Source: Zizania palustris (taxonomy: Eukaryota > Streptophyta > Magnoliopsida > Poales > Poaceae). From it: a stretch of 64,000 bases of DNA. A program made the position numbers and the translations under genes. The notes beneath the pieces are model-generated. The model saw nothing but the letters and a program-made list of their open reading frames with translations. It made no database searches and had not been told where the DNA came from. The DNA lies in NCBI GenBank assembly GCA_019279435.1, contig JAAALK010000285.1, positions 64,652,865 through 64,716,864 on the forward strand, read 5' to 3'. The stretch's first letter is position 1; every line of letters begins with the position of its first letter. This document shows positions 33,370 through 44,852 of this stretch, in pieces.

Positions 33370-34530
33370 GTCAGAGTATGTATTGATTTCCGGGATCTGA
33401 ACAAGGCCACTCTGAAGGACGAGTATCCGATGCCGATAGCCGACATGCTAATCAACGATGCTTCAGGGCACAAGGTACTAATTTTTCTTGATGGCAATGC
33501 GGGTTATAATTAGATCTTTATGGCCGAAGAGGATGTCTACAAGACTGTCTTTCGATGCCCTAGGTTTGTTGGTTTATGCGAGTGGGTCGTCATGACTTTT
33601 GGTTTGAAAAATGCTGGCGCCACGTATCAACGTGCTATGAACTTAATCTTTCATGACTTGCTAGGAGTTATGTTAGAAGTTTACATTGATGATGTCGTAG
33701 TCAAATCGGATGCTATGGGAAACCATTTAGCCGATTTGAACATTGCTTTTGATAGGATGCGGCAATATGGTTTAAAAATGAACCCACTCAAGTGTGCTTT
33801 TGGCATGTCGGTGGGTAAGTTCTTAGGTTTTATGATTCATGAGAGAGGCATAGAGATTGACCCTAAGAGGCTTGAGAAAATTAGGAACATTACAGTGCCA
33901 ACATGCAAAAAAGATGTACAAAAGTTGCTAGGCAAGATGAATTATTTGCGTCGCTTTATATCTAACTTGTTTGGAAAGATTGATGCATTTGTCCCCATAA
34001 TTCGGCTAAAGAACAAGGCCGAGTTCACTTGGGGGGCAAGCCAGCAAAGTGCCTTTGAGAAAATCAAGGAGTGCTTGTCATCACCGCCCGTGGTGAGAGC
34101 ACCCAAAGCCGGGATTCCGTTTTGGCTATACATCGCTGCTGGAGATAGCGTGATCAGGGCCGTGCTAACCCAGGTGGTAGAAGGAAAAGAGTATATCATC
34201 ACGTTCTTGAGCCGCCGCCTGCTGGACGCCGAGACCAGGTACGCGTTTGTGGAACGTTTGTGTTATCACTTTACTACGCGTGCACCAAGTTGCGCCATTA
34301 TCTTCTCCCTACTACATGTGTTGTCGTTTGCCAAACCGATGTTATAAAACACATGTTATAGAAGCCGATTCTAAGTGGAAGAATCGGAAAATGGGCTTAC
34401 GCTTTGATTGAATATGGTTTGGCCTATGAACCCCTAAGAGCTATGAAAGGCCAGATCGTAGCCAACTTTATAGTTGATCACCACATAGACGTCAGTTGGA
34501 GTGACAATATTGCTTTGATTGAAGTAATGC
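33370..34530 (+). pseudogene. Reverse transcriptase and first RNase H of element G
   Basis: RT core: CIDFRDLNKATLKDEYPMP, a TAG in NAGYN*IF, FGLKNAGATYQRAMN, catalytic YIDD (33682-33693), then GFMIHERGIEIDP and the thumb/connection (QKLLGKMNYLRRFI). The first RNase H starts PFWLYIAAGDS (about 34115) and keeps FLSRRLLDAETRY, but loses frame near 34280. The catalytic aspartates of RT are intact, but the gene is broken on both sides. Confidence 0.9.
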
Positions 34531-34980
34531 CGTGGAAACTTACTTTGATGGTTCAACTTGCAAAAATGGCCGAGGTATTGGAGTGGTCCTCGTATCACCT
34601 AGCGGAGCGCACTTTGAGACCTCAGCTCATTTAGAGTTTCCTTCTACTAATCACCAAGCTGAATACGAGGCTTTACTGCTAGGGCTTGAATTGTTAGATT
34701 CCATGGGTGTTAAACATGTCCATGCGCATGGTGATTACCTGTTAGTGGTACAACAAGTGGCTAAGAGGGCTCAATGTTTTAATGGCTTGCTAAATAGCTA
34801 CTTGGATAAGTGCCTAGACATAGTTGCTACTTTTGATGACTTCAAAATTTCTCATGTGTCGAGAGAGGCCAATTTGGTTGCAAATGATTTGGCTCAGCAA
34901 GCATCTGGTTACCAAGTCAGGAGAGGAAAATTTTCTGTACAGGAGAAGCAAATGTTTGGTCTCACTACCGAAGCTAGTGA
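34531..34980 (+). pseudogene. Second (archaeal-type) RNase H of element G
   Basis: YFDGSTCKNGRGIGVVLVSP, NHQAEYEALLLGLELL and SREANLVANDLAQQASG are the motifs of the extra RNase H found in Tat-lineage elements. Catalytic Asp (DGS), Glu (AEYE) and C-terminal Asp (VAND) are present. The middle Asp of the usual GDSQLV motif is kept as HGDYLLVV. It is the start of a 312-codon open frame that runs on through an unusual insert into integrase. Confidence 0.9.
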
Positions 34981-35245
34981 CTTCAGGCAGGCACACCCTC
35001 TAGGTTGGACCCCTTTGGCTGCCGGAGGTCACCGCGCGCCGAGGTCCCAGGACCGGAATGTTCCGCCCACCAAAGAGTCCAGCACGCCAGAGCCCACGAG
35101 CCAAAGTCCCCGAGACAGCAAGGGCTTCCGGGAGTCCAGACCCTCTGGTAGGAGGCTTCGGCCTGATGCACTCTGCACGGCCAGTGTAGCCAGGCTTCGG
35201 CAGAAGCAGGAAGGGGTCAGGCGGCACCCCGAAATCAGTAGCCTA
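34981..35245 (+). other. GC-rich in-frame insert between RNase H and integrase of G
   Basis: About 85 codons rich in Pro, Ser, Arg and Gly (for example GGHRAPRSQDRNVPP and SRPSGRRLRPD) with no retrotransposon motif. They are much richer in G+C than the flanks and leave the frame open. Related elements have a shorter linker here. Origin unknown. Confidence 0.6.
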
Positions 35246-36556
35246 GAGATTTTTTTAGGGAGTGAGCTAGCAAAACCCTCCGAAGCCCATAAGGGCGATT
35301 GGAGAATTCCAATCATCCAATACTTAAGAGACCCTAGCAAAAGGGTTTATCGGAAGGTTCAGCAACAAGCGTTTAAATTTGTGGTGATAGACGACACACT
35401 GTATCGCCGAACCATTGACGAAGTACTGTTAAAGTGTTTAGACCATGAACGATCCCAGGTGGCTACATGAGAAGTCCATAAGGGACTTTGTGGCACTCAT
35501 CAGTCGGCCCAGAAAATGAGTTGGATGCTCAAAAGAGTAGGTTTCTAGTGGCCAACTATGACTGAGGATTGTTTTAAGTATTATAGAGGGTGTGAAGCAT
35601 GTCAGAAGTTTGGCAATATTCAGTTAGATCCTGCTTCATTACTCAACCCTATTGTCAAGCCATGGCCGTTCTGAGGTTGGGGTTTAGACTTCATCGGCCA
35701 AATTCACCCTCCTTCATCAAAAGGGCATCAGTTCGTGTTGATGGCGACGGATTACTTCACCAAGTGGACCGAGGCCGTGCCTCTCAAGAACATGACTCAC
35801 AACGAGGTACTTGACTTTATCTTGAAGCACATCATACATAGATTCAACATTCCTCAAACTCTCACTACAGATCAAGGTAGCTCATTTGTTTCTAATAAAG
35901 TGAGGGACTTCGCCGAATATTATGGTATTAAGCTGATAAGCTCTTCGCCCTACTATGCTCAGGCCAACGGTCAGGCCGAGTCTAGTAATAAAACCATGAT
36001 TAAGCTCATTAGGAAGAAAATTGAAGAGTTCCCTAAAAGGTGGCATGAGGTGCTTTTCGAGGCATTATGGGTTTGTAGAATTGCAAAGCACGGTGCTACC
36101 AAAGTCAGTCCATATGAGTTGGTATATGGACAAGAAGCCGTTCTACCTATAGAAGTAGATCTTGGTTCTTTAAGAGTTTTAAGGCAATATGGCTTATCGG
36201 TCGACGAGTAGGAAACTCTTTTGAAGGACAACCTAGAAGAAGTGACCGATAAGAGATTGAAGGCTTTAGAAGCCATAGAAGTAGACAAGAGGAGAGTAGC
36301 TAAAGCCTACAATAAGAAGGTCAAACCAAAATCGTTTCAAGTGGGTGACTTGGTTTGGAAGACGATTTTAACTTTAGGCACTAAGAGTCCCAAGTTTGGT
36401 AAATTGTCACCTAGTTGGGAAGGCCCTTTAAAAATAGACGAAATCGCTCCTGGCAACGCATATGTGTTAGAATCTCTACAAGGAGAGCGGTTTCGAACGA
36501 CTTTGAATGGTAGATACTTGAAAAGGTATTTCCCAAGTGTGTGGCAAACATCGTAA
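35246..36556 (+). pseudogene. Integrase of element G
   Basis: HHCC zinc finger (HKGLCGTHQSA, then CEACQKFG near 35600) and a DDE core: Asp in WGLDFIGQ (about 35685), Asp in LTTDQGSSF (about 35870), Glu in NGQAESSNK (about 35975). The C-terminal part has GDLVWKTI and SWEGPLKI, ending near 36556. Stops near 35470, 35549 and 35671 and a TAG at 36211 break it. The core from 35735 to 36211 is a single open frame. Confidence 0.92.
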
Positions 36557-36629
36557 AAGGTGTCGAAAGGCCGATATGGAAGGTATTGTCTTTAGCTCAT
36601 TGTGCTTTTGGTTCACTTAGTTCACTAAA

Positions 36630-36643
36630 AGGCAGGGGGCATG
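36630..36643 (+). other. Polypurine tract of element G
   Basis: AGGCAGGGGGCATG lies directly before the TGTTGATAGC start of the 3' LTR, as expected for plus-strand priming. It supports assigning this LTR to G. Confidence 0.7.
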
Positions 36644-37927
36644 TGTTGATAGCGAAAAATGGCATCAATGGTTAAGATTGTCAAAATATCAATTTTGGTA
36701 AGTTGGGCCAAAACTACACATGTCCCGGGTCAGGCCGAAGCCCTACAGGGCTGAAGGACCATTGGGCTATGGGCTCCGGAAGCTTCTAGCCAGCCCACAG
36801 CCTTCGGCCAGAAAGCCTTCGGAGGCCCATGCCGCCGAAGCTTCGGCCTGAGGAGTAGGCTTCGACGGGCCTGGCTGAAGGCCCACTTCGGGCAGAGATA
36901 GAGTTGGACCCGATTTCTAGCTGTGTTTATCTCTATCCAGCCGAATTATAGCATATTAGATTAGAAGTCTAGCCCCTATAAATATAGAGGTGGAGCCAGT
37001 TCAGAGGACCCCCAACACAAATCAACCACAAAGCCCTAGCTTTGAATCACATTTGCTTTATCTTAACTTTTCTGTACTCTTCGTGGGTTTGCTTGGAAGC
37101 CCTCCGACGGCCACTTCGGAATAGTGGTAATCCTTGTTACTTCACTTGTGAAGTATCCGTTAATCTACGTAATAGATTGCTATCGCCTTGTTACTTCTCC
37201 TGTGAAGTATCCGCTAATCTACGTAACATATTGCTATCTTCACAACTAGTGCAACACTTAGCAGGATTTGGTCCTCAGGCCGAATTAGTACTTTGAATCT
37301 ACTCTGTTGCAGGTTTTCACGTCCAGAGCTACATCGTCAGAGGTGTCAGGAGCTGAGAGATCGGTTTCGGAGGTTGCTAGAACCACCCTTCAGTGAGACT
37401 GATTGCTTCGACCGCATGCTTCGCCAACAGGCTTCGTCACGATAGGCTTCACCACGCTCGTACTTCGCTCCGGACGAAGTCATGTTCACGCGTCGCATTT
37501 GAGTCATTATTCTGTATCTTACTATGTCGGAGACTTCGCGCCGAACCCCACTGTTCGGAGTTGATTGTCGCACCAGATCCATTCGGAGTTCATCTTCGGC
37601 CAGATCAGTCCGAACACCGAAGGCACCCTTTGGTGGGACACTCCGCACCAGATGCCGAAGGTACACTTCGGCGACCCCTTCGCACCATACTTCAAAGTAG
37701 ATAGGCTCCGAATGGTTTGTTGATTTATTCTGTTTAATATATTTCTTACGACTAATTGGATTATTTTGTGTGATCTGATTGCCTAGCGACTCCACCCCCT
37801 TACCACGGCTAAGGGTAGTCGGAACGCGACGTCAGTGCTGTGTTACGGTTGGGCCTGTCCCTAAGTATCTGCACACTTTTGGATCGTCGAACTGACCCAA
37901 GTGCGGGGTCACGATTTCATGTCAACA
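36644..37927 (+). repeat. 3' LTR of element G (1284 bp)
   Basis: TGTTGATAGC to TCAACA. It is closely similar to the solo LTR at 47797-49120. A TATA box (CCTATAAATATAG) lies near 36975. Many CTTCG/CGAAG words occur (36730-36890 and 37380-37700). The right flank GCCAC would be the target duplication, but its partner is not in view. Confidence 0.88.
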
Positions 37928-38834
37928 GCCACCATCGTCATCCTCAGTGTAAGACAAGAACATCTCTCTATTTAGTGTTGCATGAAATGAGCTAGCTGAA
38001 TCTAACAACCAGCCTTCACAAGACTTTTCACTTGATACTATGAGAACATCACCGACACTATCCGAGTCATCTTTCTTGTTGACAGTTACCACATTTGCGG
38101 ATCCTCCATCCTTCTTCAGCGCTAGACAATTTCTCTTTATATGTCCCCACTATTGGCAGTTGTAGCACAATGGACCCTTCTTCTTCTTGCCCTTCTTCTC
38201 TTCTGAGCCATGATCATTCCTAATATGCAAAACATCCCCAGAAGACCCTCCTGTTGCATTGTTCTTTTTCCTTTGATTATGAGCAAGCAACGCCGCAACA
38301 ACATCTTCTGACTTGATGGTTTTTTCCATATGTCAATGTAGTAACCAAGTGCTCATAAGCATCCGGCAATGAACATAGAAGAATAATTGCCTTGTCATCA
38401 TCCTCAATTTTCACTTACACATTAACAAGGTCAGCGATTAATTGATTGAAGACATTAATGTGCTCTGCCAGATCTGACCCCTCCTGCATCTTCAAGCCGA
38501 ACAACTTTTGCTTCAAATACAACTTCTGGGTCAACTTCTTGGACATAAACTGACTGACCAATTTGTCCCAAATTATCTTCGATGATGTTTCCTCTATGAT
38601 GAGATACATGATCTGATCCGATGCACACAATCTAATAGTCGCAGATGCCTGTGCCTTCATCTCATCCCATTTATCATCATCCACCTTCTCCGGCTTCTTA
38701 TCAGTGAGAGTCTTCAAGATTCCCTATTGAGCCAATAGATCTTTCACTCTCGTCCTCTACAATCCGAAGTTTCTGGTCCAGTCAAATCTCATCACCTCAA
38801 ATTTAGGAGCCATCAACGCCATCCATCGATCCAT
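37928..38834 (-). pseudogene. Copia Gag and protease start, element C
   Basis: Reads MDRWMALMAPKFEV from 38834, then DKWDEMKAQASATIRLCASDQ, WDKLVSQFMSKKLTQKLYL and LAEHINVFNQLIADL, the UBN2 Gag of a small copia element (Tork-like by recall). A knuckle with CYNCQ*WGHIKRNC lies near 38130-38170, and the start of the protease (WLLDSASSFHATL) near 38000. The frame is then cut at 37928 by element G. Stops include TAG in the knuckle and after LAQ. Inactive. Confidence 0.88.
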
Positions 38835-39864
38835 GATTATATCACCTGTCACCGCACTCAAATCGTCCACACCAGCTCCACGCGTCTCCTCATCGATCCA
38901 CCAATGACTACCACTGAGCCCTGCACCGCCTTTGTAGTCTTCAAGCCTTCGACGACCTCCTCACACCGATTACACAAGACGTGCCTTCGTCGACCGCTCA
39001 AAAACCACCCTTTGATCGAAGGCTTTTATTTTCAATCAAGCTTCTCTTTTCAGATATGCATATTTTGGCCTCCCTTTGGTACATATTTATACCCCTGAAA
39101 TGACCTCCAAAATCTGCAAAAATTAGACCCAAATTTAGATAAAATTTGAGTTCTAATCGGACACCAAATCTGAAATCTACTGAAAATTCCTGCAACAGTG
39201 GGCCTATTCTTCAGCCTAGACCAGCTGCTAGCCGCACGAGGCTGCACCTGGGCTGTGCCACCCCACCACCAGGCCAATGCCCTCCACGCGCTGGCTAGGC
39301 TGGCGCCAGCCTCCCGCTAGGCCGCAGGCCTCCCATGATGGCGCGACCTCCGGTGCTACCATCGGTAGAAAAACCGTTGCATAGCCGCCAACGCCCCGAA
39401 AAAAACCGCTGTAGCGCTGCCAACACTCCAAAAAAACCGCCAAAAAAACCGAATTGTTTCATATCTATTCTCCTTTGCAGATCAAATCTCCTACAGATCT
39501 CCATGGCTATCAACATCGTCGTTGTTTACTCCACCTTGAGCCTAACAACCACCGCTCACTTCGTATGAGCCAAAGTCCTACCATCACCATAGTACTTCCC
39601 GCCACAGCATCGATCTCCTAGGTGTCACGTCTGACCGACCCACCATCGAACAATAGCCTAGCCACCAATCAACTTAATCTCTCCACGTCTGGTCTAATCC
39701 TAGTTGATCACATCTCATTGGATGGTTCGAGCCACTCGCTCGAAGTGCTCCAACCCCACCGATCGAGTCATCGATCGCCGACATGCTCCATCATCCTGCG
39801 CCTTGTGTAATCCCGTGGAAATACAGAACATCATCGTGCCTCCAACCTGATCTTCCCAATCCAT
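38835..39864 (-). other. Long leader of element C
   Basis: About 1 kb between primer site and Gag start, unusually long for a small copia element. The part at 39210-39440 is GC-rich with Cys/Gly/Trp-rich frames but no conserved domain. I see no supported gene. It may be captured or inserted sequence. Confidence 0.5.
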
Positions 39865-39877
39865 GGCTCTGATACCA
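39865..39877 (-). other. Primer binding site of element C
   Basis: Minus strand reads TGGTATCAGAGCC, the initiator-Met tRNA site, two bases inside the LTR. Confidence 0.93.
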
Positions 39878-39879
39878 CT

Positions 39880-40223
39880 TGTTACGAAAATCAGGCCCGT
39901 ACGACCTAATGCAGTGGAACTAACAAGATCTAATAGATGCCATGAGAAGATCACACCAAAAAGACAACACCAAAACACGATATTTTGGTAACTAAGTCTT
40001 ATGACTCTAGGGCATGACTATGAGCGCTCCTTCCCATAAACAGTGTCTACATCAGTATCCGGGCACACCGTGGCAACATCGCCCACCCAAACCGATCACC
40101 TAAGTTGTCTACTTCCTTCATGGTTACACATGGTTGGCCATCTATTTATATGGCCCCATAGATAGAGTATTAGACAATGACTCTAACTATATCCCTAATA
40201 CAACTCAAAGTCCAATCGTAACA
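39880..40223 (-). repeat. 5' LTR of element C (344 bp)
   Basis: Bounded by TGTTACGA and TCGTAACA, a perfect 8-bp terminal inverted repeat. A minus-strand TATA-like CCATATAAATAG lies near 40140-40152. The flank AAATT (40224-40228) is the expected target duplication; its partner would lie beyond G. Confidence 0.88.
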
Positions 40224-40889
40224 AAATTAAACACCTATATTCGACACATATCTCTAATAGATGCATCCATGCATGAAGCACAATCTGTGGGTGACAACAC
40301 CAGCCATCGACAAGAAGTGGTAATGGCAAAAAAACACACCTGCCACTTACATCCCCTCTATATTGTACAAAAAAAAATGTATTAGTTGGTACTTTTGCGA
40401 AAGAACACAAATCATGTTGCTGTGTTAGTGAATAGATCACAATAATACTTGTTTGTTTCTCTGTTACATGTCGTGTCTCATTGATTCGTGTCCTGAAACT
40501 AAAAAATGTCAATGTGTGTACCAACCCCTCCTAAAACCATGTACATGTTAAGTGTAACATATGATGCTTGTTTGTTTTAGTGCAGCATGTGTTGTTCCTT
40601 GTGTTTTTATGTTGAGATATTATAAAAAGTCATGTTGAGATATTATAAAAAGTGTACTATTTGGTTACATTCATGAGTTGTGTGTCATGTTTACCACATG
40701 TTGTAGAAATCTCATGTCTAGTGTATGTTTGTTTCACTTAGTGAATGTTTTGTTTTTGTAAGTTCACTGTCTGATACCAAATAATATTGTTTTGTGTTTA
40801 TTTGTTTCATTATAACTTCTTCATTTGGAATACTCCTAAAAATGTGTCTTATGTGTGATTGGACACACATGACGTAGAATCAACGATCA
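40224..40889 (+). other. 5' flank of the Mutator-like transposase gene
   Basis: AT-rich, no supported frame. A 24-bp unit containing TGTTGAGATATTATAAAAAG is repeated in tandem near 40612-40658. Style and words resemble the spacer at 43100-44640, so this is probably promoter/5' sequence of the same DNA transposon. No terminal inverted repeat was recognised. Confidence 0.45.
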
Positions 40890-43089
40890 ATAAAAATCAT
40901 GAGATGCAAGGTGAGAATAATGATGGCATCAGTGACCAAGATTATAATGATGGTATGTTGCAAATAGCACTTATTGACTCTTTAATAGCACCCCAATAGA
41001 TATCAACATCGACTAGATAGATGCAAGAGATGGCTTTGATATAGAGTGTTGTGACACCGAAGCATACATTATTCAGTCGCAACCGATGAAACAATTTGTT
41101 GTGATGGAATTCTTCTCAAAAGATGAAGCTCAGAAGTACTACAATGAATATGCACAAGGCTAGGGGTTTGGTATGAAGGTTTCAAGCAACAAGAAGAGCA
41201 ATATAATAAAGGATTACAACCATTATGTCTTTGCATGCCTCTCAAAGTGCACAAGCAGAAAAAGTGATGGTGCAGAATCTAGTGATAGCAATAGTACACG
41301 GAGGTGCAACATAATGCAAAAGACAGGCTATGAGGCTAAGATGGTCATAGTGAAGAGAGATGAAAAGTGGGTTGTGTCGAAGGTGGAGTTAGAGGACAAC
41401 CATCTGCCTTTGAACCTATCTGTGTCAAGGTTCCTCAAATCACATCGAAAATATTAGACGAGGACTATAGGCTAATTGAGCTACTATACAATAACAACAT
41501 ACCCACTAGGCGGATTGTTTCAATACTAGGATACTTGCGTGGTACCATCCGAAACATCCCATTCACAAAGAAAGATGTTAGCAACTTGAGGACTGCTATT
41601 AGATCTAGTAGTACGAGTTGTGGTGACATGGATGAGATGATAAAGTACTTCCAAGATTTAATATTTGCTGATCTATCGTTATTCTGCAGCATGCAATTAG
41701 GGGAGGGGAAAATAGAAAGCTTGTTTTGTATTGACAGAGCATCAAAGGAGGCATACATGAAATTTGGAGATTGTGTGGTGTTTGACACCACGTACTGTAC
41801 CAACCAGTACAACTTCCCATTCGCTCCTATCATTGGGTGAGCAACCACGGGAAAATGATACTATTTGGGTGCGCTTTTATGAAGAATGTGATAACTATAA
41901 CATTTGAGTGGGGTGTTGAGACATTCCTCGGAGCTATGGATGGGAAAACACCAAAAATAATCATGACAGATCAGGACAGGGCAATGGAGTAGGCAATCGC
42001 TAGAGTCCTGCCAGAAACGGTCCATAGTCGGTGTTTGTGGCATGCTCAAAGGAACAGAAGTGTCAAGCTAGCTATGCATATACACAAGAAGGATGGGTTT
42101 GAGACAGATTTGAAAAGTTGTGTTGAAAATTTATTGAGCCCATATGATTTTAAGGATAAATGGGTACATATGCTTGAGGCACATGGGTTAGATGATAACA
42201 GATACATGAAACTCATGTATAACACCCATCACAAGTGGGTACCATGCTACTTCATGGACTATTTCTTCCCCTTTATGAGCACGACACAATGAAGCGAAAG
42301 CATGAATAGATTGTTCAAAGATTTTGTGCATCCTGTCGACTCCATATGAAATTTCATCACCCAATACAAGAATCAAAGGTTCATAACTATCCAAACAAAG
42401 CCAAAGTTGTGGTCTAGATACCCGATGGAATTAAAAGCAGCATAGTTCTACACTCGGCTATCTTTGAGAAGTTCCAGGATGTGTTGTATGCAACCAAAAA
42501 GTATAGTGTGGTAGATGGTCCAGAAAATGGCACATATTTGATACAATTGATCTTCGGTGGTGATGGCAGAAGGTTCTTGGTGCATGTCGATATAGGGTTA
42601 GAATCATACAATTGTTCTTGCAAGAAATTTTAGAGAGATAGCTTGTTGTGTGGGCATATCATAAAGGTAATGATACAACTAAATGTGTATCTGATACCAC
42701 AGGGATACCTGAGTCACTGTTGGACACTAAAAAGTTCAGCGCACTCCCCTGTTGCTGTTGTACCAGCCGATACTTATGAAGAATCAAGCCGAAAAGTTAG
42801 ATATATGAGAGTGTGTAAGAAGGCAGTATCAGTCGTAGCTGAATCTTGCAAGACGAAACATGGCTACAACCTTGAAGTCACTGCACTATCTAATCTCTGT
42901 GAAAAACTTCAAGAGTTGAACCTAACACCTCATACAAATCCCCCGAAGTTTATGCTGAGAGTGTTGAGGGGGGTGCGCTCAAAGATCCTACAAAAAAATT
43001 GTGAAAGGAAGGCCAAAAAATCTACTAGATTGAGATCTAGTGCTCTTGACAGCAGTGGTCCCTCCGGCAACAAGAGGAAAAAGCTTTAA
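40890..43089 (+). pseudogene. FAR1/MURA-like transposase of a Mutator-like element
   Basis: In order: FAR1-type DNA-binding domain (FVVMEFFSKDEAQKYYNEYA, 41090-41150, and the KVELEDNH end near 41400); a MULE transposase domain with catalytic Asp in VVFDTTYCTN (about 41780), Asp in IIMTDQDRAM (about 41965), CLWHAQRN (about 42035) and the Glu region SESMNRLF (about 42300); and a SWIM zinc finger (NCSCKKF and LCGHIIKV, 42605-42665). The C-terminus, SGNKRKKL, ends at 43089 and looks like a nuclear signal. Frame breaks near 41420 and 41840 and several stops make it inactive. Start uncertain. In intact elements it would excise and insert the transposon; FHY3/FAR1 transcription factors descend from this family. 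Confidence 0.9.
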
Positions 43090-44852
43090 AAAGTAAGCCA
43101 ATCTTCTAATACCAACGAAATGTCCTAGCTAGTATTTTTTTTACAAAAATCTACAATTTCATATACAAAATATCTTTAATCTTTTTATGTGAATCACACT
43201 TATGTAATACCTGGTTATACACTTAGTTTTGGCATGTGTCGTGTAGATAGTGTATATCTCTGTATTTGTGTCACATGGATAGTGCTATTGTGTTTCAGCC
43301 GATGTGAAGTTTCTCCTTTCCACCGCTCTGCTATGATAAAAAATATTATCTGTGTATGTTTGGATCTTGTGAGTCATGTTGCTGCTAATAATATCAAAAC
43401 TTTAATTTTGTCCTGTAATCCTGGTGATGTTACGTTTCGGTTGGTACATAGTTGTACCAAATAGTAATACATAGTAATTCTTTGTTCTGATCTAGTGGAG
43501 TATATTATTTGTTATCTGTGAATGTTTGTTTATTGTTATTCAAGGTGATACTGATGAGAAATGAGAGTTTTGGTTCAGGAAGAAATATGATACAATTTTG
43601 TTTCATGCAGTACGTGTTCGTACTAACTGGAACAAACGAGACAATCCATGTTTTCTCTTTATTAGCTGAATTATTGTGTCTTTTTTACTATATCATATGG
43701 TACAATATTGTTCTAATGTCAAATTACCGTGGTACTAATGCTATCTCTCCCACTACCAAAAAGCAAAAATATACATGCAAATGATGCTGGTACGTCTCTG
43801 TTAGTACCATCATAATCAAGCTAATGATAAAAAACTATTATTTGTGTATGTTAGGATCTTGTGGGTCATGTTGCTGGTAATGATAGCAAAACATTAAGTT
43901 GTCATGTAATCTTGATGCTTTTATCATAGTAATTCTTTGTTCTGATCTCGTGGAGTATATTATATGTTATCTATGAATGTTTGTTTGTCGTTATTCATGG
44001 TGATGCTGATGATAAACTAGAGTTTTGGTTCAGGAACAATCAAATCTGATAGAATTTTGTTTCATGCGGTACGTGTTTGTACCAGCTGGTACATATTTGT
44101 AACGTATGGCACAATGTTGTTCCAATGTCAAATTACTGTGGTACTCATGATGTCTCACCTACTTCCAAAACAAAACTTTTGTTTGTCCTATAATCTTGGT
44201 GCTTTTATGTTTCGGCTGTTACATAGTTGTACCAAACAACAACACATAGTAATTTTTTCTCCTGATCTGGTTGAGTATATTATCTGTTATCTGAGAGTGT
44301 TTGTTTGTTGTTAATCATGGTGATGCTATTGAGAAACCAAAGTTTTTGTTCAGGAATAAATCTGATACAATTTTGTACCATATGGTACAAATTTGTAACA
44401 TATGATATAATGTTGTTTTAATGTCAGATTACATACTACTCACGCTGTTTCGTCCACTTCCAAAGCAAAAAATACACATGAAAAATAATGCTGATATGTT
44501 TCTATTAGTACCATCATGGGTGTTGTCTCACAGGTGTACACAACAACATAAACATGATTACAAAACAGAGTGCAAAAGTTAACAAAGTATTTGTACATGT
44601 AGGCAATTTCCTAAAAGTAGCATTACAACCAACATCCACATGCCATTTACATGGTACTAAGAATTTAGACCATTCCTTTAAGTGTCATCTGGGCACACAC
44701 GGTTTGGGTTAAGTTCATTTCAACGGTGATACATCAACCCATATGCCAACAATCGCTAATATGCAAACATCTCCTTTTGGAACAATAAATTGCTAACAAC
44801 ATGTAAGTAACAGAACAAATTGAAAATAAATGGTTGAGTTTCAAAGTATTAC
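43090..44852. repeat. Spacer with three degenerate repeats between converging genes
   Basis: AT-rich, non-coding. A block containing GATCT(A/C)GTGGAGTATATTAT, TGTTATCT and GTTTGTTTGT, then GAGTTTTGGTTCAGGAA and GATACAATTTTGT, recurs at about 43475, 43937 and 44255, spaced about 460 and 320 bp. The small open frames here follow from base composition. It probably holds the 3' ends of both flanking genes. Confidence 0.65.

Noticed and set aside
39295..39516. Minus-strand Gly/Trp/Phe-rich frame in the leader of C
   Set aside because: Composition follows the GC-rich and A-run sequence; no conserved motif, and it precedes the proper Gag start.
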